Of a DNA stretch of 64,000 nt, positions 32,411 through 44,400 are shown in pieces. This DNA is from Hippopus hippopus (lineage: Eukaryota; Mollusca; Bivalvia; Cardiida; Cardiidae): contig OX328101.1 of the NCBI GenBank assembly GCA_946811185.2, positions 16,476,122 to 16,540,121 of the forward strand, written 5' to 3'. The notes beneath the pieces were generated by a model. It ran no database searches. It was not told where the DNA came from and worked only from the letters and a program-made list of their open reading frames with translations. Position numbers and translations under genes: made by a program. The stretch's first letter is position 1; the number at the start of each line of letters is the position of its first letter.

Positions 32411-32727
32411 AAGCTGGATGAAGCTACAATTACAAAACAACCATCCCATTACTCAAATATGAAAATGGCGCTTTTTTTTCTGAACGTAACTGACCAGTTT
32501 CTTTATGCTAGCAAAGTACAGTACATTTGTACTTTTTATAATTGTTTTACAAAAAAAATTGAGTCACTGCATCAAAGCATATACAGGCACGTAAAAACTC
32601 ATTCTGACACCATATTTGCTCTAATTGCTACACTTTATGCATTCTGATCTTGGATTCACACTGGCAATAAAATACAGTGTACACCTACAATTCGTCCCTA
32701 GCATGCAAAAATCCCCTAAATATAATT
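32410..32727. other. Unannotated stretch
   Basis: AT-rich, nothing recognised. Confidence 0.5.
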
Positions 32728-32935
32728 AACCCCTAACTACACAATCCCGAGATTTAACAAGGAACAAGAAGAAGGCTTTTGAGAGCATTGCTGGAAAAAG
32801 TAACCAGAATTTTCTCTTTATCCCATAATGTTTTCTACCCATTAACATACATTTTTCACAATTTAATTTGTTGTCTGCAAATGCTTTGATTTTGGACCAG
32901 TCTGAAATTTCCTTGTGTGGTACAGTTTTTATCAT
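32727..32935 (+). mobile_element. MITE-A copy with shortened hairpin
   Basis: TTAACCCCTAACTACACAAT to TGTGTGGTACAGTTTTTA. The left hairpin arm lost about 15 bases. Confidence 0.75.
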
Positions 32936-33240
32936 AATGTTGTTACCTGTGGGAGAGCAACGAAGTCATTTACTGTATCAGGACACGTCCCAGAGCAAAA
33001 AGTTAATGCTACCCTTTATCAAGGGCTTATCTTACTCTTCATTTCATAAATATTTTTTATAACCTCTGAGAGCCTTTGAAAAGATTTTGGCAAACAGAGA
33101 AATTCTCAGTCTGAGTGGCTTTTTAATTAGCCAAAGTATTTTTAAACTCTTCCTAAAGCAAAACTAAACTGAGCAATATACACAATGTTATATTATTTTT
33201 CAATTGCTATTCTTGCCTATAAATCCACTTTCAGATACCA
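32935..33240. other. Unannotated stretch
   Basis: Nothing recognised. Confidence 0.5.
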
Positions 33241-34073
33241 AGTCATTACCACATGAAAAAAGTTTTGGCTTGTGCATGTTGAAAGCATTTTCAGACAACA
33301 GTTCCAATATGCCTATAGTATTTGTACATAAAAGGGTAGAAAATATTGTGGGGAAAAGAAAAAAATGGCTTGAAACCAGTGATCAAACTTCAAATCTTGA
33401 GGAGTCTAATTTTGATCTTAATTGCCCCCAGCTCCCCTAAAAAAACCCGAAATGTGTTGCCCTTTACATGCTACAAGTAAACCTTTTGCCAAACAGTTTC
33501 AACAACCAGGACAATAATGACTTTTGAAAACATTGTTGGAGAAGGAAAACATGCTGGTTATCTGTATTTTCTCCTTTTCCAACAACATTTTCTACGCCAA
33601 AGACAGATCTATCATTTGAGCCACATTTACTTTGTTGTCTGCAAATACTTTCATATTGGACATGTCTTAAACTTTGTTCAGTAATAGGTTAAAAAGAAAA
33701 GAGGTAATGATAGATGTTTGTGATGAAAATGGATGTCGATTCCATTGATTACACAAACTGTCATATTTTTACTGATAAAATTTTGCTTTTTCATAGGACA
33801 ATAAATCGCTTGTAATACCAAACTTAAACATACAAAGAGCTATGTCAATTCTCAACCCTTTACCTCACAATCCCGAGTTTTAACGACCCTAAGAAAACAG
33901 CCTTTAGAAAACATTGTGGAAAAAGGAGAAAATGCTGGTAACCAGCATTTTCTCCTTTTTCCACAATGTCTTCTACCCTATCACATACAAATTCTATCAC
34001 TTGAGCCACATTTGAATTGTCATCTGCAAATGCTTTCCATTTGGACAAGTCTATATTTTTGTCATGTGGTTAA
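33240..34073. mobile_element. Three MITE-A copies, two good
   Basis: 33240-33380 (-) long arm and half hairpin; 33478-33692 (+) complete but diverged; 33853-34073 (+) with almost perfect 67-bp hairpin at 33907-33973 and long arm CATCTGCAAATGCTTTCCAT. Confidence 0.8.
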
Positions 34074-34109
34074 CTCTTATCAGTTTACGCATTGCAGGTG
34101 AAAAACATG

Positions 34110-34195
34110 GCCAGGTTCCAAGGTCGGTGTAGGTCAAGGTCAGAAAGCACAGAAGTAGCAGTCTGATCGTGGATCAAAAACGTCCACTTATTTAG
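34110..34195. mobile_element. MITE-C remnant
   Basis: GTAGGTCAAGGTCAGAAAGC with GCAGTCTGATCGTGGATC. Confidence 0.5.
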
Positions 34196-34515
34196 TCAAG
34201 CCTATTGGATAAAGATCTATCCGAGTTGCGTGGATTGTATTTTCAGCCATCAAAAGAGGTCAAAGAGCACTAAATGAATTAATAACTTGGCTCAAGTCTT
34301 TTTTTACAACCATATTTGAGTGTTCTCTCTCTCTGTTCCCCCTGCAGTCTTTTTGCGTGACTTCTCTGTTCAAACACCTTGGGTTTTTTTTTCCCACATT
34401 TCAGTAAAATCTTGAAAAACCATTATAATTTGCACCAAATATTGGTCACATGTTCAAGAACTTATAACAAATTGCAGGTTTCTCTACTATCGTAGCAATA
34501 AATAAATCAGGAGGT
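34195..34515. other. Unannotated stretch
   Basis: CT-rich patch near 34320-34345. No element recognised. Confidence 0.5.
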
Positions 34516-34690
34516 CATTCTCAGTCAGTGCTAAAGATGCATATACATGATTTGTAATTTTGTAGCTGATTTTGCCAGTACAGCTGGCATGGAAGCCAAA
34601 AGTGTAGGTCCAAGATCAGACTGTGCATTTTGTTCAATCAAATCTTGATCCACACCCTCTGTGAAGGCATTTAAATACATGTTCAGTACC
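34515..34690. mobile_element. MITE-C copy, diverged
   Basis: GTAGGTCCAAGATCAGACTG with CAATCAAATCTTGATCC and CACACCCTCTG. Left arm CTCAGTCAGTGCTAAAGATG. Confidence 0.55.
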
Positions 34691-34844
34691 ACAAAAGGTA
34701 ATTTCCCCATAGAGACACGCAAGAATCGGCACCTCTCTGGGACAGGAGTTTTACTCTTTCCAATGCCAATGAGAATACCGGTTACTGTAACAGTAACTGC
34801 CAACTACTGGTTGCATACATATAGCATTTTCTTCAAAATCAATT

Positions 34845-35295
34845 TTAACTCTTACCAAACAACAAAATTTCAGACTGGTCTAAACTGAAAGTACTAGCAG
34901 ATGACAAATTAATATGTCACAAATGTTAGTGTTTGTCTTTGAACAGGCAGAAAGCACAGTGGGAAAAGGAGAAAATACTGGTAACCAGCATTTTCTCCTT
35001 TTCCCACAATGTTTTCAAAAGGCTTCTTCCTCCAGGTCATTAAAACTTGTGACTGTGTAGCAAGGGGTTAAGTCTTTACTATACAATAAATTTCCAGACT
35101 GGTCGAAGTTGAAAGCATTTGCACATGACAAATCAAATGTGACTCAAAAATTTAAATTTGTTTTGGGAAGGGTGGACAACATTAATGGAAAAAGAGAAAA
35201 AATGCTGGTTACCAGCATTTTCTCCTTTTCTCATAGTGCTTTCAAAAGCTTTCTCTCTGGTTGTTAAAAGTTGGGATTGTGTGGAAAAGGGTTAA
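34845..35295 (-). mobile_element. Two MITE-A copies sharing TTAA
   Basis: 34845-35071 and 35068-35295 run in the same direction and share TTAA 35068-35071. Hairpins at 34957-35020 and 35183-35243 are both well kept. Confidence 0.87.
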
Positions 35296-35638
35296 AGGGT
35301 CAAGCAATTGATAATATAAACAAACAGTGCATGTTTGCTCATAAAATACAGATTTTATGGCATAAATGAGAAAAAGACTAACGGACAGAAGGACAATGGA
35401 AACCACACCATGACATAGGCTTTCTTCTACACCTACAGTAGCGAGCTTTTGAAAAACGTTATGGTAAAAGCAGAAACTTCTTATCACGTTTGCTTGCTCC
35501 TTTCAAACAAATTGCTTAACATTATAATTGTAATCAACCTAAAATTGTTTTTCTTTTACACTACTTTAATTTCTAACCATTGTGTGATTTGTCTTTTTTG
35601 GACTGATCTGAAACTAGCCCGTGCAGCAAAAGGTAAGG
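35295..35638. other. Possible H-type 3' remnant, otherwise unannotated
   Basis: AACGGACAGAAGGACAATGG then CATGACATAGG and TTCTTCTACACCTACAGTAG (35370-35432) resembles the tail region of H1. Too degraded for a firm call. Confidence 0.35.
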
Positions 35639-35855
35639 TAACTTTTTACCAGACAACAAAACTTAAGTCTTGAAAGCATTTGCATACAACAGAATAACAT
35701 ACTTCAACTGATTAGGTAGTTTTTATTGAAAATATTTTGGGAAAGGAGAGAATGCTGATTACCAGCACTTTTTTTCTTTTTTCCAGAATGTTTTAAAAAG
35801 CCTTCTTCCTCATGGCTGTTAAAACACTGGATTGTTTGGTAAAGGACTAAGTTGA
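35638..35855 (-). mobile_element. MITE-A copy
   Basis: Long arm shortened (ACTTAAGTCTTGAAAGCATT). Hairpin with T-rich right arm. Ends TTTGGTAAAGGACTAA. Confidence 0.75.
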
Positions 35856-36084
35856 GGTACATTTTGAACTCCTGACAATGTCTCATATCATGATTTCTCA
35901 AGGGGCAAATGACAACATCATCTCAAAGTCCCAAAGATGGTAATTTACGAGAAAAGACGGATCCTTTAATGGACTTGGATGTTCTTTCTTAACCATGTGG
36001 GAGTTTTAACCCTTCTCATTAAATGAACAAATTTATCATCTTTCATTTTTTCCTAATATTCCTGAATTTTTTTCTGCTTTTAGC

Positions 36085-37200
36085 TGTAAGTAGCAACAGC
36101 ATGCTCTTCACTTGAATCCTGGTAGAGGTCCACAAGATAAAGCAACATACTAGATAAAACATGTCTAGGCTGTATTTTTATGAGCAAGAAGGTTTTAAAG
36201 GTTTCCTCAATATGAAGCCCTTGTACAACATGGAGACCCCCAAGGCAGGGCCAATTTCGATCCAAGGGCTAACCTTTGAACAAGATAAAGCTACGTTTCA
36301 AATTTGGTAGCCTTGAGATTTATCATCAGGATAGAAGCAAGAAGATTTTTAAAATTTTCACAGTAATAAAATTAAGGACATATTAAGTCCAACTTAGATT
36401 TTAACACTAGGCTTTAATTTGTACAATTTTGGAAGAGGCCTGTTAGATATTGACACTCACAAACTATTACAATTATTGCTATCAAAGGAACGAGAAGATT
36501 TTTAAAAGTTTTCACTGTATAAGCCAATATAAAACTTGTGACTTGTGAGATGGGGCTAATTTTGACCCCATCACTATAACCTGCACAATTTTGGTAAAGA
36601 TCCACTAGATACATATTCATGAAAAATTTGGAAGCCCTATCCCTCATGGTAAGGAACGGGAAGATTTTGAGTTTTCACTATATGTACAAATGCACAAATT
36701 GTGACCCATGGACCAGGGCCAACTTTGACCTCGGGGCTATAATTTGACGGACCTTGGTAGAAGTTCATCAATAAAGCTTCATACTAAATTTGGTTGCCCT
36801 AGCCCTAACAGATAGTAACAAGAAGATTTTGTAAATGTTCACTACACAAACCCATGTAAACATGCGGCAGTGCCAATTTGATCCCAGGGCTATAATTTGA
36901 AGGATCTATTGGTAGAGATCCATTAGATGAGGCTTGACATGCCAAATTTTGAAGCCCTTATGGTTGCAGACACAAAGATTTTCTTTTTTTTTTTCAGTTT
37001 TTGTTGCAATGAGTTTTTACAGGATTCATATTCTTTGAAGAAAATCTGAAGAATGGCAGGTTCATTTCTATGCAGTATAGTCAAAATCGGATGGACAGTT
37101 TCAGAGAAGAAAATGTTTGAAATGAAAGTTAACACACAGATACACAGTAGCATGCACAAATGCATGCACTGACTCACAATGGACACAGGGCTATGACAGG
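36085..37200 (+). mobile_element. H1 element, copy d, degraded
   Basis: About six diverged core units (GGTAGAGGTCCACAAGATAAAG at 36121; ACCCCATCACTATAACCTG at 36563 and others), then the TCAAAATCGGATGGACAGTTTC module and a decayed ACAC/ACGG tract. The 5' hairpin end and a clean 3' hairpin are not found. Clearly older than copies a and c. Confidence 0.75.
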
Positions 37201-37420
37201 GAAAAATTTGGTAAATTTTATTTTCTGAATGAACAAAACTTCACAAATTATCTCTTAAAAATACATATAATTATCTGTTTTTTTGAACTTCTGATCAAAA
37301 ATGGAAAGAGATGTAGAAATAAACTTGAATTTAGTGACAATGTGGGCTTGAACCTATGCCAGTCAGGCTGATGACATTCAGCAATGTAAGTTTTTGTGCT
37401 GAACCAATTAATTCTGCATC
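37200..37420. other. Unannotated stretch
   Basis: Nothing recognised. Confidence 0.5.
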
Positions 37421-37590
37421 AAATGACATTATAGACTTGTCCAAACTGAAAGCATTTGCAGACAACAACTTCTGTGTAGCTCAAAAGAAAATTTCAGTCC
37501 TTGAAGAAGTAGAAAACATTGTTGGAAAAGGAGCAAATGCTGGATACTAGTATTTTCTCCTTTTCCCTCACTGTTTACAAAACCCTTTTT
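37420..37590 (-). mobile_element. MITE-A copy, ends eroded
   Basis: Long arm CTTGTCCAAACTGAAAGC, hairpin at 37514-37572 with altered loop, short arm cut. Confidence 0.7.
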
Positions 37591-37893
37591 CCTCTACTGA
37601 GCTCAAGGGAAAAAGGGTAAGAAATCAGACACAGTAAATGGCATCTCTAAGGAGAAAATTCAATGATTTCGGAACAAGACAGGAATCTGAAGACAAAAGT
37701 GAAAACCAACAATTATTGTTGCTTTATGCTTCTGGTTACCATGGAAATAATTTCATGGTAAATTCCCAGAGAAGTCTCTATGGAACTATTTCAGATGAAC
37801 ACTTTAGACAGTTTTATCAAACTCTAAATTTCCATGTACACAGAATGCAAACCATAAAAGGTCAGATAACATATCTCAATGTTTTACTAGCAT
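37590..37893. other. Unannotated stretch with an open frame
   Basis: From an ATG at 37638 about 85 codons stay open before running into MITE-A sequence. Composition is mildly protein-like (GYHGNNFMVNSQRSLYG) but no family, splice site or promoter is evident. Probably not a gene. Confidence 0.2.
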
Positions 37894-37990
37894 TTTTAAT
37901 CCTTTACCACGCGTTCCCTTGTTTTAATAACCCTGAGAAAGAATCCTTTAGAAAAAATTGTGAGAGAAGGACAAAATGCTGGTAGCCATT
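37893..37990 (+). mobile_element. MITE-A fragment
   Basis: TTTTAATCCTTTACCACGCG, short arm and left hairpin half. It is followed directly by a SINE-A tail. Confidence 0.65.
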
Positions 37991-37999
37991 TTGTTTGTC

Positions 38000-38297
38000 T
38001 GAATGGTGTTTGATGTTTTTAACATTATTTCAGTTATATTGCTGAGGCCAGTACAGCTATCCATCCTCTACTGGAGTTTCTTTTACCAATACTTCATACT
38101 TAATTCTTTTCAAGCCACTGGCTACTTTTCCGCATAACCATCACCAGAAAAATGCTCAGTGGTGAGAGAGGAATAAATCCTCTTGCATTGATTATAACCA
38201 ATCCTCCTGAAGGAATTTGCCAAGTTCAGAATTCAAACCAACCACCCCCTGGTCCAAAGCCCTGTACGTTTCCAACTTTACCTTTTGGCTCAGCAAT
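38000..38297 (-). mobile_element. SINE-A copy, diverged
   Basis: Tail AATGGTGTTTGATG, body GGAGTTTCTTTTACCAATAC and GGTGAGAGAGGAATAAATCC, head complement ATTCAAACCAACCACC at the right. Confidence 0.8.
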
Positions 38298-38424
38298 TAC
38301 AAAACAAGCAGAAACATAGAAATACAGGAATAAGTCTCACCTTTTAAGATAATTAAACCATCTGACTGTCATGGTGACAGCTTTAAGTTTAATGATGTGC
38401 TCTTTTAACACTTTGTAAAATATT

Positions 38425-38565
38425 TCCCTTTTCCAATAACCCTGTGGAAAGAAGCTTTGGATTCATCATAGGAAAAGGAGAAAATGCTGGCAAAGACAAA
38501 TCCTCTCACTGAGTTGCATTAAATTTTGTCATCACTCTAAGCATGCAAATTTTGCAGTTTGGTTT
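38425..38565 (+). mobile_element. MITE-A remnant
   Basis: AACCCTGTGGAAAGAAGC and GGAAAAGGAGAAAATGCTGG. The second hairpin arm is gone. Confidence 0.45.
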
Positions 38566-38639
38566 AAAATGAATTTAAGTTAACATGACTCTACCTGGAG
38601 GCAGCTTTTCTGCTCTGCAGTGGAACTGGCATTTGAAAT

Positions 38640-38800
38640 AAGGGGGCCATGATAGCCCTGTACTGGTCCACTTTAACAAATACAAACTATAAACAACAAA
38701 CATTACAATTCTATGCAAAATGGTTTCAATCAAGATTTTCCAAGTTATCTCTATAAAAGACCGTGGCCATTTTTTATCACAGAGCTATAATTGACCTTTC
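38640..38800 (+). mobile_element. H1 element, 5' end fragment (copy e)
   Basis: AAGGGGGCCATGATAGCCCTG (5' hairpin), TGGTCCACTTTAACAAATAC, then a body like that of copy c (AAACATTACAATTCTATGC). The 3' part is absent. Confidence 0.65.
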
Positions 38801-38977
38801 TGCCAATTTTGATTGACAGGTCTTCGCAGGTCTTATTGGCCAATCAAAACGCAGCATTGGGCGTCATGTAAACAAAAAGGTTAGACACAATTTGTTATAT
38901 AAACATGAGATAATTTGATCGTATCTATTTAATTATCAAAACAGCAATTGTGTTATCGATCAATAAAAATCTGTGAA

Positions 38978-39200
38978 ATGGTGAAAAGGTGTTCTAACGG
39001 AATTGTATGACACTGATAATTGTTATCCAGATAGACTGCAGGGGGAGTTAAATTCGTCTCATTTCCAAAGCCGAAAACACATCTCGAAAAATATCTTCGG
39101 TGGATAAAACTACGGGAAGAGCTCGTGAACAGCTTTATCCATCACAGATCAATAAGAATCATTATGTATGCACAAAGGTTTGTATAAATGTCATTTTAGA
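38978..39200 (+). pseudogene. Frameshifted THAP-domain remnant
   Basis: Starts ATGGTGAAAAGGTGTTC (MVKRC). Across three frames it reads DTDNCYPDRLQGE, then GVKFVSFPKPK with EKYLRWIK, then GRAREQLYPSQINKNHYVC. The order (MVKxC, GVxFxxFPKP, LRWIxACGR, INKxxYVCSxHF) is that of THAP zinc-finger domains. At least two frameshifts and a changed final Cys-His region break it. THAP domains occur in host DNA-binding proteins and in P-element-type transposases; which source applies cannot be decided here. Confidence 0.55.
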
Positions 39201-40098
39201 GAGTATTTGCACAAAAATGGTAACGAGCTCATAACTCGGGCCTAGCTGCTTCTTAATCGATAAAAAAAGCAAGTAGCAATACAAAACATCTTTTATGTAT
39301 GTACATTGATAAGACTGTTGGCACTTACAAAAAAGCGTTCTCCTACATTTTCTTGTAGTATTTTTGGAAGGATGTTTATGTATTGTTATAAGAATGGCTT
39401 GCTTGTCTATTTTGTTACTGATGTTTAGTAAATTTGCTTCCTTTTTTGTCCAGCGTCATATATTGTGCATGTATAGTTGTATACATTATTCGAACATATA
39501 TGGATTCCATGCATTTTCCTTATTTTGTCATTCTTTTGTTTGCAAGATCATGAAACACCTAAACAAACCCCAGTTTTGCCACAGAATAATGGAATTAAAG
39601 ATGCTTGTTTTTATGAGGCTAGTTAAAGTCGTCTCAACGTCGTATTCAATAATAAATTACACCAAATTAGGTGCTTTTTGAATATTCATAGATTGTCTGA
39701 TCCAACAGAAAAGTTTCAATTTCAGGTAAAAGGAAACTGGTTCTTTGATGATTTTAAAATGTGTTAAGTGTGCTGTCAGTTAACAAACTTGTTAAAACAA
39801 TTGACGGTAGTTTGTTTTATTTTATGACATACTGAGACAACTGGTGGTCAAGTCGATTAGAGTGGCTTGCAATCAAACAAACATACTATCAAATTAACAG
39901 TTTACCAACAAAACCTTTGAAATGGCAGATGTTCTATCCACTTAAATATGGCTAAATCAAAAGTTGATTTAATTAAGATAAGTTGCCTTTTAAACTGAAC
40001 TTCTGAAACAGAGCAGAATAGAAGTAAGACCTTAAATCTACAAAATAAATATATACTATTACACCTCTCAGACCCAAACAGGTATTAGAGGTGTTAAT
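39200..40098. other. Unannotated stretch
   Basis: Holds a 105-codon open frame (39364-39681, plus) rich in Phe, Cys and Ser, with no recognised motif and no splice context. No other feature. Confidence 0.4.
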
Positions 40099-40293
40099 TA
40101 ACTCTTAACCAGACAATAAAACATTAGATTCGCGTATTTTGAAAACGTTTGCTATTGACAAATTAAATGTTGCTCCAGTGATGAGATTTGTCTTTGAAAG
40201 GGTAGAAAACAGCCAAGAAAAGAGAGAAATGTTTTCAAAAGTTTCCTTCTTCAAGGTCGATAAAGGACGGGACTGTGTGGTAAAGGGTTAAAT
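40098..40293 (-). mobile_element. MITE-A copy with hairpin deleted
   Basis: TTAACTCTTAACCAGACAAT to TGTGTGGTAAAGGGTTAA. The hairpin is reduced to CAGCCAAGAAAAGAGAG. Confidence 0.8.
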
Positions 40294-40738
40294 TGTAAAT
40301 CCTTTTCCTATATTGTTTACAGTCAAATTATGTTATATACTGACGAAATGTCTTAAAAACTTATGCCCCTTTTAGTAATTATACATGTTGCCGACAGTAG
40401 TTATTCACAGTGTACTTTTATTTGAAATGCTGTGACTGAACATGGAATTATGAACATATTTGCATTATTTTTACTTCTCGATTTCTGATAAATATGACAT
40501 TATTTTAAGTATTTTTTCTGCTTAAGTTGCCAATTAAGTTCAAATTGACAAGAGAGTTGGGGAAAAAAGTTGGGATAATTAACCTAGAGTGAAATATCAG
40601 ATGGAATAAACTGAAATAAATGCTCTTTCTCTTTGTATTCGACGCCATTTTCTGATTTGTTTGTCAGGTTTGACAACCGAAATACCACATTACTAAGGTG
40701 GGTGTGCCAAACTCGTGTTTACAGAAAGGTCTATTACT
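40293..40738. other. Unannotated stretch
   Basis: Nothing recognised up to the first H1 core unit. Confidence 0.5.
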
Positions 40739-42610
40739 TGAATCCTGATATATTTTCACAAGATAAAGCAACAAACCAAATAATACAGGTCTGGGCTGAA
40801 TGGTTAGAAACAGGAAGATTTTCCAAGTTACCAAAACACAAAGCCCCTGTAAACATGTTACCCACGAGGTGGGACCAATTACAATCCCAGGGCTAAATTT
40901 TGAACATATTAGGAAGTGATCCACTAGAAGAAGCTATGTGCCAAATTTGGTAGCCTAGGATTTATTATGAATATTTTTAAAATTTTCACTTCATAGGCAC
41001 ATGTTAAATTTATGACTGAGGTGGGGCAAATTTCGACACCAGGGCTATTATTCAAACAATCTTGGAGAAGGCCCACAAGATAACACAGGCAAAATTTTAG
41101 AGCTGTAGCTCATGGTTAGAAAGAAGAAGATTTTTTTAAAGTTTTCACTATATAAACCTATGTAAAACTTTTGACATGTAGGGCTGGGCCAAATTTTAGC
41201 CCGGGACTATAATTTGAACAATCTAGGAAGACCTCAACTAGATTAAGGTACATGCAAAATTTTGTAGCCCTGGGTCTCATGGTTAGGAGCGAGGATTTTA
41301 AAAGTTTTCACTACTTAAGCCCATGTAAAACTTCTGACTGCCAGATTGGAGCCAACTTGATCATTGGCTATAATTTGAATAATCTTAAAAGGTCCACTAG
41401 ACAAATCTGGTGGAAAATTTGGTAGCCCAAGGCCTTATGATTAGGTGATTAGGAACAAGAGAATTTTCAAAGTTTTCACAATATGAGTGTATGTAAAACT
41501 TGTAATTCACGGGGGGCAGCAGATTGGACCCAAGGGCTTTAATTTGAACAACCTTGGTAAAACCATGGTCACATTTACCATCATGCGCATAGCTGTCCAT
41601 AGTTCATTTCAATCATAGTCTGCCATGGTGTTACTATGGTCAACTAGGTTGAAGTACATTCAAGTAGGTTCAAACCTGGTAAAAATGGGAAACATAAAAA
41701 GTCTAAGTAGGTTGAACTATGTGTAAGTACGCACAACTATAGTTAGTTAGTGTCAACTGCGTTAAGCTACAGTCATTGTGCTTTTGGATGAGCCACAAAT
41801 TGCTGACCGCTTATTCTGCCATGCCGCCTTGGAAGAAAAGATGTTTTTCCAAAACTACAGTCAACTATAGTACACACTATGGTTGAAGTATGGTTAATTA
41901 TGGTTATCTAACGTCAACTATGTTCAAACTGCGGTCACAGTAGGGTCACAACCTTGTAGTTAACCGTAACCAATTTTTGAATACATTAAAAAATTATGCA
42001 CTTACTATGGGCAAATCATAAGTTCAAATCAAGTTCATTACTATGTTGAACTACGGATATCTAATTGTAAATACATTCAACTACGTTTAATAATTTCAAC
42101 TATGGCCAGCTGTGGTCATTCCCCACTAGGCCTCATGGTCAGTAACGAGATTATTTTTAAATGTTCACAATATAAGCCAATGTAAAACTTGCGACCCTGA
42201 GGGGTAGTCTGAGAAATTTAGACCCCAGGGCTATAATTTGTACAATCATCGGCACGAGAAATTTAGACTCCCATGCTATAATTTATACAATCATGGTAGA
42301 GGTCCATTTGATAAAGCTACATCCCAAAATTGGTGGCCCAAGGCTTTATGATTTCAGACAAAAAGAATTTCAGAGATTTTCAGATTTTTGTCAGTCTTAT
42401 TACCATGGTATTTCAGGAAATAAAATTCTTTGAAGAAATTTGTAAGTGGGCCACAGCAAGATCATTTCTTTGAAGTTTGGTTTAAGTTGGATGAGTAGTT
42501 TCAGGGAATCATGGAAGATGTTTGAAATAAAAGTTAAAGCATGGACAGACGCAAGCCAGACACATGGGCATGACGTGAGCTTGCTGTCCTTTGGCCAGTG
42601 GAGCTAAAAA
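40738..42610 (+). mobile_element. H1 element, copy f, interrupted
   Basis: Seven or so diverged core units, broken at 41569-42127 by the GGTCAACTACG-type element, then GTTTCAGGGAATCATGGAAG, a decayed tail, and the 3' end TTTGGCCAGTGGAGCTAA. The 5' end is missing. An open frame at 40633-40896 lies in core repeats and is not a gene. Confidence 0.78.
41569..42127. mobile_element. GGTCAACTACG-type element, copy 2 (CpG-depleted), inside H1f
   Basis: Starts AAAACCATGGTCACATTTA and ends GGTCATTCCCCACT. It aligns through its length with 17124-17696, but CTACGG reads mostly CTATGG here, as expected of methylated CpG decaying to TpG. H1 sequence resumes in phase on the right (AGGCCTCATGGTCAG). Confidence 0.75.
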
Positions 42611-42811
42611 CTGCAACAAAATGAGACATGGTTGAAACATGCAATTTCACCTCTTGATAAGACATCTTTTCCAAATATCTATGCATGTATCATGAACCTT
42701 AATTAGTTTTAGTATTCCATACTTTCCAATGTTGTTTCCAAAGTTATCTTTTGAAAATTTATTTCAAGAGGTAAAGACCTAACCTTTTATAACTACAACT
42801 TTGAACATCCC

Positions 42812-43420
42812 TGATAAAAAAGGCATTTAAAATTGATGTGGAAAAAGGAGAAATCGCTGCTAACCAGCATTTTCTTCTTTTCTCACATTTTCTACCCTTT
42901 AACTCTTTACCACACAATCCTGACTTTTAACGACCCTGAGAAAGAAACCTATAGAAAACATTGTGGGAAAAGGAGAAAATGCTGGTAACCAGCATTTTCT
43001 CCTTTTCCCACAATATTTTCCATCCTATCAAAGTCAGAAATCGTCATATTAACAAGATTTAATTTGTTGTCTGCAGATGCTTTGAATTTGGTCCAGTCCA
43101 GAAATTTGTCGTTTGGTAAAGAGTTAAATGACAAATTAAACTGTTCAAATCATATTCAATTTGTTGTCTGCGAATTTAAACCAGTCTAAAATTTCATTAT
43201 TTGGTAAGAGGTTTATGATAATGGTCTTTTGAGTCTTTTCCAGATGAAAAAATTCAACCTTGTGTCTTTTAAAAGTTACTGCAGATCACAAATTCAGAAT
43301 TGCTCAAAACATGGGATTCATCTACGAGAGATTGGAAAACAATGTGGGAAATCAGTATTTTCTCCTGTTTCCCACAGCGTTTTTAGAATTGTTCCTCAAA
43401 GTTTTTAAAAAGCAGACTCT
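42812..43420. mobile_element. MITE-A cluster
   Basis: 42812-42902 hairpin half ending at TTAA 42899-42902, shared with the complete copy 42899-43126 (+), whose hairpin at 42955-43019 is nearly perfect; 43150-43215 long-arm fragment; 43240-43420 (-) with hairpin shortened to AATGTGGGAAATCAG. Confidence 0.82.
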
Positions 43421-43851
43421 TAGCAAGGCTTTTGGCAGAAGAAACACAAAATGGATTTGGAAGCATGTGCAGGGGTCATTATGACAGTGCTATACAAAAC
43501 AGAATAGTGGATGGCAAAATGAAATTACACTGGGACTCAGGTGGTCTAAGGTATAGATTAATTATAACAATATCTTCTCAGAAGCCATAATGGTCTTGCA
43601 GACCTCTCCCAGTGTTAAATGACCTGTCTGCAGCTGACGAACAATTTTCTATCTTTTTTCACCTAATTTTCCATAATTCATGTTTCCTCTTACGGCAGAC
43701 AACAGTTGCTGTTGAAAACATTGAAGCAAAACCAGAAACTGCTTATAATGAGTATTTTCTCCCTTATCAACCATTAATGTGGTCAATCTTCAGTCATGTT
43801 GATCATTGGATATTTCACTAGACTGTTTTCTGTCATACGATACAAATTTGT
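43420..43851. other. Unannotated stretch
   Basis: No recognised repeat. A 69-codon open frame at 43612 lacks any motif. Confidence 0.45.
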
Positions 43852-44065
43852 TTAACCTTTAAGTTCTCCAACTGGCTAAAGTTGCTTTGGCAGCCAGTAC
43901 ACATCAAGATCAGAATACACAAAATGTGCAGTTTGATTTTGGATCTTTATTTTGAGCAGCTTTGTTATATTTTTGTGTAAAAACAGTCTTTAAATAACTG
44001 TATTTTGGCTGTTTTGTCTGATTAAAAAATTCCATTTAATAAATTCAGTATGCAATGGGTGAAAG
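43851..44065. mobile_element. MITE-C copy
   Basis: TTTAACCTTTAAGTTCTCC start, hairpin ACATCAAGATCAGAATACAC / GTGCAGTTTGATTTTGGATC. Confidence 0.6.
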
Positions 44066-44400
44066 AATGCACTGATTAATCTATACAGAACAAAACCCAA
44101 CTTCAATTGTTATTTTTTGTCAGACATAATATCATAGGGTCTGACGTAAATTGGCATTTAAGATAAAATTTTGTTAAAAGAGTTTTGGAAAAAGTTAATA
44201 AGCAAGCCTCTGGTGAGCTTCTTAACAGTTTTGTAGATGAGTTTAATAAAATTCTATCTCAAAAACAAACAACCGTCAGATTCTTTTTATCATACATTAA
44301 AATCTCTTGAAAGCTGTAGTTCAGAATATGCAAACCAAACTTGTGCACATGGAAATTACCATGAAGAAATAGAGGATCTTACATAAGACTTAGTGTCTTT
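44065..44400. other. Unannotated stretch
   Basis: Nothing recognised. Confidence 0.5.

Noticed and set aside
37638..37985. 115-codon frame on the plus strand
   Set aside because: The last third is MITE-A sequence and the unique part matches nothing I recognise.
39364..39681. 105-codon frame on the plus strand
   Set aside because: Low-complexity Phe/Cys/Ser-rich composition, no motif, no splice or promoter context.
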